DNA from: Anthopleura xanthogrammica
Lineage: Eukaryota; Cnidaria; Anthozoa; Actiniaria; Actiniidae
Assembly (NCBI GenBank): GCA_964019055.1
Contig: OZ025210.1
Location: forward strand, 8,699,547-8,763,546
Direction of reading: 5' to 3'
DNA length: 64,000 bases
In this document: one piece after another, positions 21,149-35,300 of the stretch
Numbering within the stretch: position 1 is the first letter of the stretch
Layout: every line of letters begins with the position of its first letter
Notes under the pieces: model-generated
What the model was told of the DNA's origin: nothing
Databases searched by the model: none
What the model saw: the letters and a program-made list of their open reading frames with translations, nothing else
Program-made: the position numbers and the translations under genes

Positions 21149-24100
21149 GTAAGACAAGAAGAATAAGACCAATAATTCTCCCACCACAAGCATCCAAAAC
21201 AAATTCGACAATGAGTCCGAATTTCTTGTCTATATCAAGTATCGTTTATGATACCAAAGCAAAGTCCTCTGGCTTTGATTGATTATTTTCCCATTTTTTT
21301 TCCCTTGTTTAATTTTAATTTTTATTTGTTTTCTTTGAAGATATTAAATCACGTTTGTTAAATTAAATGTTTCAAATAAAGCTGAGCTGTGCTGTGCTTT
21401 AGGAAAAACGGACCTAAAAATATCTTGGATTAGGGTTGATTTTTTAATAGTAAATTTTTAAGATTATAGTTTTGTTTTTTGTCTTTAACTTGCGTTATTT
21501 TCTAAGAACACAGACTAAAAGATTTTCTATCTTTTTAGTTGTGTTCGTATCCTATCGAGAATTCTTTTTCCCCGGCCCGACGAGGTAGTTTGTATCAAAT
21601 TGCTTGTTTCACATTATTCATTCTTAGAGTCTGTCACGAATCTGTGTCGAGTTTCACTATCAAAATCAAGATATTTTAGTTTACAACGTGGTTTGTGTAC
21701 ATCTGTTTGGTGTCATCTAATGCTACACCGCACATTTCACAGTTTTTCGCTTTTTGTTTATTTTCGTTCGTACATTTTATAAATACCAATCATACTTCTA
21801 GGTTTTTTCAAACTCGTTGTTGGTCGAGATCTCGTCAGCTTTTCTCTAAAAAATTCCAAACTTCTCTTTTTACAAAACATTTATAATAGCGGGACATTAA
21901 GGGTCTGTTTCCGAGTACCTATCCTGAACTTAACGCCATGGACATTTTATAACATGTAAATTATACATATCGTTCATTTATTGACAATCACATTGGCTAG
22001 TGTTTGTTTTTATCCCAGTGTGATCAGTCGAATGATTCGGAAATCGAATACAATCGAACGCAATCGCATGCATTTGGCAATCGAATAAAATCGAATGCTT
22101 AAAAACCTGTGAATTCAATTGCATTTGATATCTGAGCGTAATTGAATGTTTAATTTGCATTTCATTTCCAAACGAATCCAACCAAAGATCCAGTGCTTAT
22201 TTACTTGAATTTATTGAATGTTCAATTGCCGAATGCAATTGAATATAATCATTCGATAGAATCAAACATTCGATTTCTCGCCATATCACTATTTGCTAGA
22301 AAACCCTTAAACTTTACCATGAAAATTTAAATCCATCAGATTATGGATATATATAGCCATTGCAAAAACCTTGACCCTTTCATTCATATGTAGTAGTTTA
22401 AAAAAACAAGAAATTATGGTACTAATTTGCATATTTCTGGATTCTGATCGATTCCCCATCAAAAGCTAGCCAAATATATAATATTAATGCTTACATTGTG
22501 CACTACGATTATATTTTACCAAAATATTTGTATTAAACCTTTATAAGTGATTTTTGAGTTGAGAATTACCCATAATGCATCCCACATTCATATTCATTTA
22601 TTTGCATAATTTTTTGCAAAGCTCTGTATATAATATACAGCTATTTCAGAAAAGGTTGGTGAAGGTTTTGTTTCACGTCACTTGTTGCACTTTGCATCTG
22701 GCTTACCAATCTTAAAATGTATTATATTCATGTGCAAATAATGTCTGCAAGGAAGAAAATATGCTGGAAAATCCTGCAGACAAAGTTTGGGAAAATTCAT
22801 GACAAAGGCCTCTTTGGCTATTTCAATTAACATTGATAACGGGAGATCTGAAATGGTCGATCTGAGACCTATAGGAATTGCAGAAGGCTGACTGTCATCT
22901 TGTAAATATCGTAAATACATAGTTGCAATCACACTTGAATGGTATTGAATGGCTAATTTTTGTCACTTATTGCATTAAATAACAAGAATTCATGTTGACA
23001 CCCACCAATTCCTATTGGTCTCAGATAGACCATTTTAGATCTCCCATTATCAACGTTAATTGAAATAGGAGTATATAATATATACAAGTATATCAAAAGT
23101 ATATCAGAAATTATGGGATATCATCTCTGATATTGTTTTCAGAAAGCCCTGTAAGTTGAATTGTTGGCAACCCGAAAAATATCAGAGATGATATCCCATT
23201 ATTTGTGATATACATTTGATATACTTGTAAATATGTATAAAAGGATCAGAATTTCTGCATATTGTTATATATATGTATTCACATGTATGTATGCATGCTT
23301 GTATCTATCTATCTATCTATCTATCTATCTGTCTGTCTGTTTGTCTGACCCTGGCCTGCCTTATGTTTTTGCATCTAATTTGGTATATGTATATATTACA
23401 TTAATATATACTACGTCGTTTCTGCAATCAAGTTTATATTTTTTTTTCCAGGTTGCCTTATAACTAGGGCTTTCGGAAAAGAATATCAATGATGATATCC
23501 CATAATTTGATAAACTTTTACTACACTTGTATATATATATATATATATATATATAAAAGGATCAGAATTTCTGCATATTGCTGTACATATAAACATATAT
23601 ATAGATATAGATATATATATTTAACAATTAGAAGACGAACTCGAGATTTCTATCGGCTGATAGTTGACGAGGGGCTCCGGCCCCGAGTCAACTATCAAAG
23701 CCGATAGAAATCGAGAGTGAGTCTTCTAATAATTATTGTTTTAGTAAAAATCTCAACTAAACTATACTATACTAAACTAAACTAAACTTCACAAAAGCGC
23801 GAAGGAAAAGCCGCCATTTTTTCAAAACAAGTCCGGCTTTCTCTACCCACTATCTATCGGCTGATAGATAGTGAGTACGTTAGCCAATCAGAATGCAGGA
23901 TTTGCAATAGTATAGTAGTAGAATTTTACTAAATATATATATATATATATACAGCCTTTTGCAAAAATTATGGCCGGTTCAAGTATATATACAAGTATAT
24001 CAAAAGTATATCAGAAATTATGGGATATCATTCCTGATATTTTTTTCAGAAAGCCCTAATGATAGGCAACACGAAAAAAATATCAGCGATGATATCCCAT

Positions 24101-27100
24101 AATTTCTGATATACTTTTGATATACTTGTATATATACTTGAACCGGCCATAAGTTTTGCAAAAGGCTGTATATATATATATATATAATATACTGTATGTT
24201 ATATCCCCATTATTTTTTTCAAGTTATCATATAGATATTGATAGGTACATGTGAATTCACATAATTTTTTGTTGATACGATCCATGCTTTAATGGATATT
24301 TCAACAACACACGCTCCTTCTGGTGCCCATATTGTCTTCCTTTTATCATCTTGTTAAGGCCAATTTACACGGTACAACTTTTGCTTACAACTGTTGCATG
24401 CAATCTGCTTATGCCACGCTTACAACACAAATTGTGTCGTGTAATTCAGCACTACAACTTGCTACAACAGTAGTAATCAAGTTGTATGGTTGATTTACAT
24501 GAAGCAATTCATGTTGTAAGGGTGCCGTAAGCAGATTACATGTGACAGTTGTAAGGAAAAGTTGTACTGTGTAAATCAGCCTTTAGAATTTTTATTTTTC
24601 CATGTCTTGATCTAAAAACTAAAATAAATAATTATGGTTCCACCAACTCCTTAACATGTACATATAGTTACTCTATATTAATATTAATGTATTAATAAAT
24701 TTATTCATATGTGAGTAATTGCCCCCAGGGGTTTTCACATTCTACAGACTCTTCCAAAATGTGTTTGCATTGATTAGAATAGATCTCCAATACAAGGCAC
24801 GAATTTAACGCTCACAAACTCGCAAAATACGAGTGAAATTTTGTATTTAGTGAGTAAGAAAAAATTTAACTAGCTAAGTTTTGTGACTATGACCACAGTC
24901 CAGAAATTGAAGGACTGAAGAGTTTAGAAGGTTTTGCTAGTGGGTTTAAAAGTTAATTTCGTGTCCTGCAATACTGAGTATTGTCCACAGATATTGTGTT
25001 CTGCAGCAATATTTTTTCAGTATAAGGCAAGGGCAGATCCCTTCAGAATGATTCCTACTTTAGAGTGGAGTTTGCTATGATGTTTACAGGTTTAAGAATC
25101 AGCTGCATAAGTTTGATGTTCCCTACTTATGTTTAGCACTCAGTATTGATCTTTGGTATCAGCAAATTTGGAATAGTACAACAGTTGATACGATTTCTTT
25201 TAACTTATGGTATTCCATATCTATATTATGTATACCTAAGAATTAGAAAGTAGGTGATTATTTTTTAATTTTTGTATATTGCATCCTTAGAATATATTAA
25301 ACACAATATTATAATTGTTACTCTACTTTGGGCTTGTCAAAATCCAGATTGATTATGCTAGCAAAGATTGATTTTTTATCAGTAAGCAAGTCAGGAATGA
25401 TTCCTGATTGATTAGTTTCCTTTATAAATGTTTTTAAAATAGTGTTGGTCTTGACCTTTTTTATCTTCTCACATTACATCGGTCACATTCAACAGTTTTT
25501 AGCTTCATAATGTCTTCTATAGTACCTTAAGTAGCAAAAACACATGAGCTGACATTGTAAGGCATACCAGCTGATCTGAAATAGTGACGCAGAAATGTCC
25601 TCATTGGAAAATTGAGGTGTTATTAAGCCTGCAAAAATTGCCCCCAGCACTTCTTCACACCTCACATTTATACTGACAAAACAGAAAATATAGAGAGCAC
25701 AAAACCTCAACAGTACAGCAGCAGAGCAGAAAAACGACAAGGCTGCTACTTTAACATTTTTTTTATTTAACTGCAAGTAATACATCAAAGCAATAAGCAT
25801 TTCATTTGTCATTGTTGTTCCAAACTTGTGACAAAATCCTGTCGAACTAGGGTAAAGCTACTTGTATATATTTATGAAAATGTGAGTTTTTCTGCTGATC
25901 AAAATATCACTCTTCCCAGAGTACAAGGCATTATATTTCTAAACCACAATCACTAAATTTTGGTTGCATTTGATATTTTGTTCTTTGGCTCAAAAAGAGC
26001 AGGTTTACAAACTTATCTGCTGTCCTTAAAATGAGAGGCCAAAAAATGTTTTTTCTGCTCATCCAACAATACCTAAACAAAATAGTGAAGAAGTATGCAG
26101 AGTTTTCTTATCTAATTGTGGAATTTGGAATTTGGTTCTAAACTTAAAAATAGAAAATGAGAAGCTTTTATATTCATTTTTTCTTGATATATTCTACTCT
26201 TCATCATTATTAGTTTACCATTATTCTCGTCTTTCTTATTAATTTTTAGTCTTTCTTATTAGAAATTCTGTACCCTTAGGATTAACCAGACATTTACAGT
26301 ATCGTTGATTTGACTGAGCAGGTGGTTTTAATCTTGTCCTTTACGATGCTAAGAGGTTTGTGATCGGTGTGGTAGATTTGCTAGTATTGTAACTTCTCAT
26401 ATTCATACCAAAGGTTATCAGTGAAACAATCAAAAAATCTTTGTTTAGTTACTAATAAATTATCCATTTTTTTCCATTTCATTGCATGTTCCCCTATGAT
26501 ATTGCGTATTTACTAGAAATAGTCCAATATTGATTACAAGCTTAATATTAAATATATTACTCATTTTATGTCAGTGTTAGTGTTCTAATTCTCCAGGATC
26601 ATTCTTATTCCTTCTTTCCCCTTTATCATAATCGTCTGCCATATATTTTGAATTATTAATGTTGGAAACATCTAGATCCTGAGATCAATTGTTGTATTTG
26701 TTGAAAGCAAAGCAAACAGTTCTCCAGTTTTCAGCAATAATTTATTAAAATAAGTATCTGTTGTTTTAGAAATCTTCTCTTTGAAACTTTTTATTAACTT
26801 GCATTTCTCAGCTTCGTAGCTTTTCAGGTGACAAACTTTATTAAAATGAATATATATATAAACAACTTCAATAGATAATGACTCATGGTCTGAAATTGGA
26901 AAATATTATACTCCAGCTAAAGAGGTCTGTTGGTTACCATATTTTGATTATGATGGTTGTTATGGCAACCAGTGATGATTTACACATCCAATATCCAATA
27001 TGAATCGGGGAGACAACCAAACCCCAACTCACCACAGGGTGTCCATATTGGAATTGAACCTTTCAATTTTATGATGAATTGTTGCTATGTATTGTTTTAT

Positions 27101-29261
27101 TTCTCTTCAGTATGATTTTTTATTATATGAATACCTCTTGCAGTGGATTATTATAAAGTTTCTTGTGTTGTATTACATTGCAGATCATGCTTAAAAGCAC
27201 CAGGTTTTTATGTTACTTGCTTTTAAACAGCTAGTTTTATGGAGCACCATATTTTTTAATCTTATCACTTGAATTTCTCTAAAATTCTTCCCTCAATAAT
27301 TTTTTTTTAATCATAGAACCTATCAGGATACGAAAAGATATAGTATAAAACTATCTATTGCATATTGCAAGTGAAGTGCTGCGAGAGTAGATGAAGAAAG
27401 TAAGAAATGGCTTTAGCAATAGCAAACGCGCATCAACAGTAAGCTGGTGTATTTACGTAAATACTTATCTAACTCATGGAACATCTCTGCGTTAGGGATG
27501 GATCAAACATTCAAATAAAGTCGATCTTCATGGACACTGTCCAATATTAAATTGGTAAACCTTGACCACACAAAAGTGTTGAAAAGGCTCATAAAAAATG
27601 TTGCTTTCCCTGTAAAATGTCACTAAATCATTTGTATCTTGTAGACAAATACTTCCAGAGAGAAATGAATTTAATTTTGATATGCTTAAATAATTGTTAA
27701 AAAAGATGACTTGGCTTACTTGCTTGAACAGATAAAATAAACAGTTTATTGAAAAGAACCATGGATGCTCATCCAAACTAATTGGAGCAATGTGCTGTGG
27801 ATGTATTTAAAAGTGGGTCAGTTACGTATACATTGACTATTTTGTGTGTCAGCTTGAAAACACTCTAATAGAGTAACACCATGACAGGTCAAGTTTGTTC
27901 TCAAGATAATTGTTGCTGCTTGCAAATAAGACGTGATGTTTAATTTCTTTTGCACTACCGAAATTTTAATAATAAAGGTGTAAATGAGGATAGAATATTT
28001 TAAAAAGGATTATGAGGATTAACAGTTGCACCATAAAAACAAACATAACAAGAAATACTTGATCACATATTGGATGTAGCTGTCAATCAGGACCAATAAC
28101 CAATCAATTTGACCAGAGTTTGCATGACATTAATGTCAATAAAGGATTGAGATTAAAATTCCTGTGAGTCTACAATTTATAAATCAATATGTCACAAAAC
28201 ACAGAGTAATTGATTTCGAATTAATTGTATTGAGAGGTTTTCCTGTTCGATGCAAGAATGGGAAAAGCACTAAAATATGATCGTTTATAGATTGAAAGTT
28301 AACAAAAACACTCCTATGCCTTGCTTTGAAGCAAGACATGTTGAATACATAAGGCTGTGAATTATCACATATTAATAACATATTTATTTATATATTTTCT
28401 TTTTTTAGGCCCAAAAACTCTCTAATATATATTAATAATATCTTATTGTGCTTAAATCTTATTTTTCATTTTGTTAATGAATAATACATCTTGAGAAATA
28501 TTATTTTGTGAGATGTGAATTAATGTTATGATTTTTTTCATATTTTGCATCTAATTAGGTATATGTACATATGTATTTAATGTGTACTACAAAGTTTCTG
28601 TGGTATGCAGAAATTCTGATACTTTTGTAGAATTACAATGATTTTGCCTACACATAATTTCGCTTACTGAAGTTCACCTACTGAAGTTCACCCACGTATT
28701 ATAGTTTTGCCTACTGAAGTTTGCCTACGTATAAGATACATTGTAAAATCTATCTATGAAGTATGAGACAGTAAGCATACCGTCAAAAAGGGGGAAAATA
28801 TTTCTCGTGTACAAAGAAAGAAAGTTTAATATGAATGTCAAAGCAAATAAATTGAGAGAAACATCTGGAAAACTTTTGACCCCGAATGAAAAACAGTAGC
28901 TTTCATGTGGCAACAAGAGTGTTAGGACTTGTTATTGAGACCGACAAACTACCCAATTTGTGTAAGAAATATTTGCTTGTTTGCCAAAATCTTAAATAAA
29001 AAATACATCTTTCATCTCTAAGAATGTTTATGTAAAACTCAAGGGTAATAAAGTAAGGGAAACATCACGAATGAGTTGAAAACTTTAGAGGCAAATGAAG
29101 TATATAAAGACATGTAAGGAATTGTGAGATATCATGTCTGATATTTTTTCATAAAGGCCCAGTGATGGGCAACCCAAAAAATAGCAGCGATCATATCCCA
29201 TTATTTGTGATACAATTTTGATATACTTTTGATATAAAAGGATCAGAATTTCTGCATATTG

Positions 29262-29315
<54 letters not shown>

Positions 29316-32300
29316 CAATATACTAGCAATTTTTAATATTACATTGTTTTTATCAGTTTGTCTGACAGATATGGTCATTAATTAACCTTATTTGCTTTAA
29401 TTCTCATTTGTCAACACTTTAAACTATAGTATTTGATATTTGTATTATTTTCAGATCTTATTTAGAAATTGCCATCCCTTTAGGGGGAGGGGTGTGTAGC
29501 AGCACAATGTTTTTCAGACATCTTGAAGAGCTACAAGATATTCCAAAACTTTGTAGGGATTTTTTACATATCTTCATGTTCCAAGATGCTAATCATGGAC
29601 AAATGAAATCTAATATTAATGGCCAGGTTTATTTTTAAGCTGTTCTGGCTATAAATACCAAGACTTGACCTTGTATGCTGATAGAGTAACCTGAATAGAC
29701 TAGAGTATGTAAAAAATGATTGGCATTTAGGCCTTACTTGTATTATATGAACAGTAATAAACTGTGATAATTCCCCTTTTAGGAATTCTTCAAATGACTA
29801 ACCAAACAAGGTTAGTTTCCTGGGAACTTCCTATATTAATTGGCACAAGTTGTAAATCAAAACCAAAATCAATGAATATTTGAGAAAAAAAATTGTCTGA
29901 ATTTTTCTTACACTTTGAGGGTAGAGGGAGCTGGCAATAAAGACATTATTATGGCTCAAGAAAGTCATTGCTAATAAGGCAGGCAGTTTTTACACTAAAA
30001 ATTCTAATATTTCTTTAAACCATTAGGAATATTTAGATATTTTGCATCTCATGCAAATATTAACTCCTGTGCATATTCTTGGATGCAAAGAGTCAAATCT
30101 ATGTATCCAATATCTATATTTTCTGCTGCTATTTTTGAGGGAACCTTTCAAGGTCACCTAATATAACTGCAACGCTTTCTCATACCAACACATACTGGTA
30201 ATCATTGTGAACTCCAATTTCCTGTTGGATGCCTTTTTTACTGAACTATTTATAAGGTTATACTATATTAACTGCCTATAATGTAGGGCTATATCATTAT
30301 AAGAATAAACGATAGGTACTATATGAACTACTTGTTTAAAGATATATAGTATATAGTGCTGTATATAGTATATATGTTGATTGTAGTTCTATTCACAGGA
30401 TCACTTGATGACCCTGTTAACCACCCACTCCAATGTTGGTTTTTGTATAGAGGTTTTGCTCCATCACGTGCCAGTGGCCATATTAACATTGTAATCCCTT
30501 TACTCTCAGGAGTTGAATTCTTTCTCATGTAAAACGATTGTATTATTCCTGCAATCTCACATGGCTACCATTACGTGATGGTGCAAAACCTCTGAGATGG
30601 GATTCAAACTCACAAATATATAGATATATTTATACTATTTATACACCTAATTGCAAGAACTTTGTTATAATAACAAATAGAGTTTTCTGATTTACGGTTC
30701 TAAGGCCAATGTGGCACTAATAGTACCACACTAAGTACCACTGTTCTATATGGTGATATTATGGCCATAATGTGGTTTTGTACTAAATATTTATACAATA
30801 TTTGTACGCTTTATTTATTCCTATCATTCTAAGTGTTGGGGGAAAAGGGAAAAATATTCAATGGCCAGTGTGTATGCAAAGAAAATACAAGTAATGAGTG
30901 GGATATCCATGGTATGCAAAGAGAAGCCATTGTATAACCATTTTATACAACACCATAGAAAATACAAATGCATAGATTCAACATGCATTGCGTGATGGGA
31001 AGGAAAAGTGAATTACAGACGAATATACAATGGCTTTCCTGCTTTCTGATTGGCTGTATTTTCTGTGGTGTGGGATAAATCTGTATATGATAAGTATATC
31101 TATAGTCAGTGAATTATTGATTGGATTGTTTCATTTCAGGTCAGCATTTGATACAGCGTTGTGTCATAGTACAGAGGGATGAGAGGGGGTATGGTCTGAC
31201 AGTTACCGGTGACAACCCAGTCTATGTCCAGTCTGTTAAGGATGGTTAGTACATATCATTAATTTTATATATCTCCCATAGTAAATATTTGGTACATGTC
31301 GTACAAACTTGTTATTCATGATTATCTATTGTAGATGGTGCCGCAAAGCGTGCAGGTGTCCAGGTTGGCGACAGAATCATCAAGGTATTAATAATATCCA
31401 ATGTTATTAGCTATTAATAATGATTACTCATGGGCCTACTAAGTAGCATCTATGTTAGATGTATCAATAGATCCCCCCTTGTAGCTTCATAAGTAGGTAC
31501 TAATAGAAGTAAACATTTTGTGTTTACAGGTCAATGGCACAGTTGTTACTTATTCCAACCATGTTGAAGTTGTTAAACTCATCAAATGTAAGTATCTTTT
31601 CAATCTATAGACCCCTTGCAGCATGTCAGAATGTAGCTCAATTAGGAGGGAAAAACAATAGGTTCCAATTCTCAAGAGATAAAAATTCTTTTGTTTTGCC
31701 CTCCAAATTGAGCTGCTCTGACGTCACATACAAGGGGTCTATTCAGGGTGGGATTCAAGGGTTGTGTAACAGTAGTGCACTTGCCTCTCACCTGTGGGGT
31801 CTTGGGTTTGATTGGCATCAAATGGGTCTCTCCCTTGATTCAGAGTTTTTCTCCAGGTTATCCAGTTTTCCTCACCACAAACAATCCAAGGCTCTAGACT
31901 CTAGTCCAATCTATGAGTTAGCAATGCTCCAATTTTGATCAGCCCAGTGTGAGGTTGTTTCAGGGTTTGATAAAATTTGAATATTTTTTTTTATTGCAGC
32001 TGGTTCATATGTTGCTCTTACTCTACTTGGTAGGCCCCCAGCCACCTCACTCCCTACAGGTAGCTTTCGAGTTCCAAGCACTCTAAATTATAAGCAACCA
32101 TTCTCTACTTTCACATTGCCCATAATTCATTGCAGTTTGTGGGATGGGGTTAAACAGTCAAAAAGCGTCATGAAATTAAACCTTCGTTCAAATGTACACT
32201 ATACATGCTTTTATCTGAAAAAAGTAATTATATCTGTACAAGAAAAAGTACCCAATGATACGATGTTCTAGTGAGGATGGTAATGCCAAGGACGATGGTG

Positions 32301-35300
32301 TGCGCATGGTACTTGTTGATATTTTGAAGGTCACTAATGTATTTGCAAACTCATCATACTTGGCAGAGGTTCTTATTGTCTAGATTTATGTCTTTTTAGT
32401 TACTAGGAATACAGTATACAGTATATTCAGGCAGATAATAATCATCTATATAGACAGGTAGGTCAGATAGGTAGTTACAGATAGTGAGTGGTTTTTACTA
32501 TTAGCCAGATATGAGATTAGCAAATGGTTGGAATTTTTTGTGGAGTTCCATATTTTTATTTTCCATTTCAGGAACAAATTCTTCAGACCAAATAACCCCA
32601 AGAGAACGGATACCTCCTTCCTCCCCTCCCGCAAGAGATCACTGTCGAGATGACAAGATTCAATCTATTGAACGTGTGCTTTCTCAAGAACGGGCATATT
32701 ATGAGGTAATGTTGCATGAAAATATATTTACACACTAGTTCATATGACTATGCTATTTATTTTCAACTCTTGTTATAACATATGGTATCTAATCACAATT
32801 ATGTACTCCAGAATAAAAGATGTGACATTTAATTTGCAGCAAACTAAAGAGGAATATATGAAAAATCCATCAGAAAAACTACAGAAACAGGTAAAAAACA
32901 AATTCCTCCTTAAACAGCTACATTAATATTTCTCCAGCTTTTTCCATATTAATGAATAACTTGTTGTTTATTAATGTGTCATTCATTTCAGCTTGCAGAG
33001 TCTACTACACGCATTAAAGCTTTTGGTGCAGAACTTGCTGCTCTTACTGGAACGGATAACTATATGGTAAATAATAAATAATGTTGTTACAACTTTGTTA
33101 CACACAGATATCCTACATTACTGAATAACCTATTAGTGTTGTTGCTGTTGCCATAACTACCATTCCCAACAATTTGATTGGGTAAGCAGTAAGTTATTAG
33201 TGTTGATGCTGTCACTTCTGCTTCTTGGGCCCCAATACTTAGACAACCCCTATCAATAAAAGGAGAGTTAGCAAACTCAGTGCTTCACACAAAACTGCAC
33301 AGTTATACATTTTTCAAGTGTTGCCAAAACTGCAGTGGACCATACATAGATGATATTGCAATGATTTCCACATTTAAATATTTGCCCTATTGAATTGTTA
33401 TTATCAGACATCAGGGGGCTCACAATCTGCACCACCAGGCAGGACACATAACCAGATTTTCAGATCTGCATCCACGTCTGATTCAGAATGGATAGGAAAA
33501 ACCAAGGGAGATATCACCAGTGATGTTGATAAATTTGTCCCTCCCCTCCCTCCTGAGCGCAAGTACAAACCAGATCAGATCAAAGTAAGCAGGGCTATTT
33601 TTTTTTTTGTAAACTTTTTTGTTTATATCATGCTGCTGAGGAAATAACCCTACAAGAATAATAACCCTAACAGCATTAGAAAAGTTATAATATTATGTTA
33701 TGAATAAGTTTTTTATCTCTACTAACAGTCAGGAAAACTAATGTTCCTATCTATTAGTTTTATGATTAATAACTACTTTAATTATCTACAGTCCAAGCTC
33801 ACTGACAATAAATCAACTAAGACTTCTAAGTCAGCTAAGTCCAGGACCCTTCCTGGAAGATTACGCAAAAAACCTGCTTTAATAGTGAGTATACTAACAT
33901 TACTGACTAACAACAACTAACACATACCGGTACTCTAACTACTCTAACTAACTACTCTAACTACTAAGTAATTATTAACTGCCATTAAATAATTGTTTAT
34001 GATTGCATGCAAGCACATTTCTTGCTACACCAGGCCAGAATGAATAAATGAATGCATTGCAAGCAACAGCTCTTCTGATGTTCATTCGCAGATGGTAGTA
34101 AATATATAAGGAATATTGATGATGTTATGTATATAGATATTGATAATGACAATGATGATGATGAAATAAATGCAAGACATGTTGGTCAATAATGTTGAGG
34201 ACAAACAGAAAGTGGTCTTGGTTTCTCTGGTTGTTATTTGTCCTTTTGTTTTCATGGATGGGAAAGCTGTACATCAACTGTAGGAAGAGGAGCAGTATGA
34301 TGAAGATCATGATTGTGGTGGTGGTGATAATACATGAAGATGATGATGATTCGTGATGATGATGCATGATGATGATGATGATGATGATGCATGATGATGA
34401 TGGTGGTGATAATACTTGATGATGAGGATGAGGGTAGATGTTAGGTTATACTTGTCAATTTGCTATTCAAGAATATCAAATGCTCCTTCAACAAACATGG
34501 CTGTGTCATTAACATAATGCTGCAAATAACTGCTAATGAAAATGTTAATAAAAATATTACAAAGCTACACATACATGCCATCATATGTCCCAACTTTGCA
34601 GTGTCCAGAACCACTTCCCAGCCATCACGTACGCCAGCATTCCAGTCCCGAAGCATTTTTCCATGCTGAGGGAGAGGAAAACTCTGGATCCTCTAGAAAG
34701 AAATCAAGAGGCAAGAAGTACAGTGTTGAAGAATTGTCAAGTGGTGGTGCAGCAGGACTGCAGACTCCTTCCTCGCCCTCATTCTTTAAGAAAGTTTTGA
34801 CGAATAGAAGGGTTGGTTGTCCTTTTCTCAATCTAACTGCTGTAAATTAATACACTATAAATGCTTCTTGCATCCAGCTGACGGTAATTGCACTCATGCA
34901 TGGGAGCTAAGCTATGCACAGCTGCTATAAACTATAGATGGTACTGTTAATTCAAGATGGCACATGAATATCATAGTTGACATACTGTAGTTGTTATATG
35001 TCAAGATAGATTGTATGGTATAGATGAAACCGTATAGACCCCTTGCGCTAATTCCCAACCTGGGGGTCAAAACAATGAAAAATAATAACATGACAACAGA
35101 TTTCAATCCTAAAGAGAAGAGAGTTTTTTTGTTTTAACCCCCAGGTTGGGAATTAGTGCAAGGGGTCTATAGTAGATTGACTTAGGGGTAAATCAAAATC
35201 CTCACTCCATTGCATTTTTTATATATTTATGTATTGTGTTTATCAATTGTTAAAATAAAGTAAAATCATAAAGGCCAGCATTGTAGCTTTACAAGTCATT

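Larger units (their letters stand above)
21149..31139. other. Long second intron of the RhoGEF, repeat-rich
   Basis: About 10 kb without a supported exon. It holds several palindromic elements (listed separately), AT dinucleotide runs near 23530-23560, 24170-24186 and 29270-29315, a CTAT/CTGT run near 23307-23345, and GAATCGAATnnAATCGAA-type simple sequence near 22030-22260. Another feature is a TTTGCCTACTGAAG repeat at 28640-28735. The stretches 24600-28580 and 29320-30440 show nothing I can name. No other gene is supported on either strand. Confidence 0.6.
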
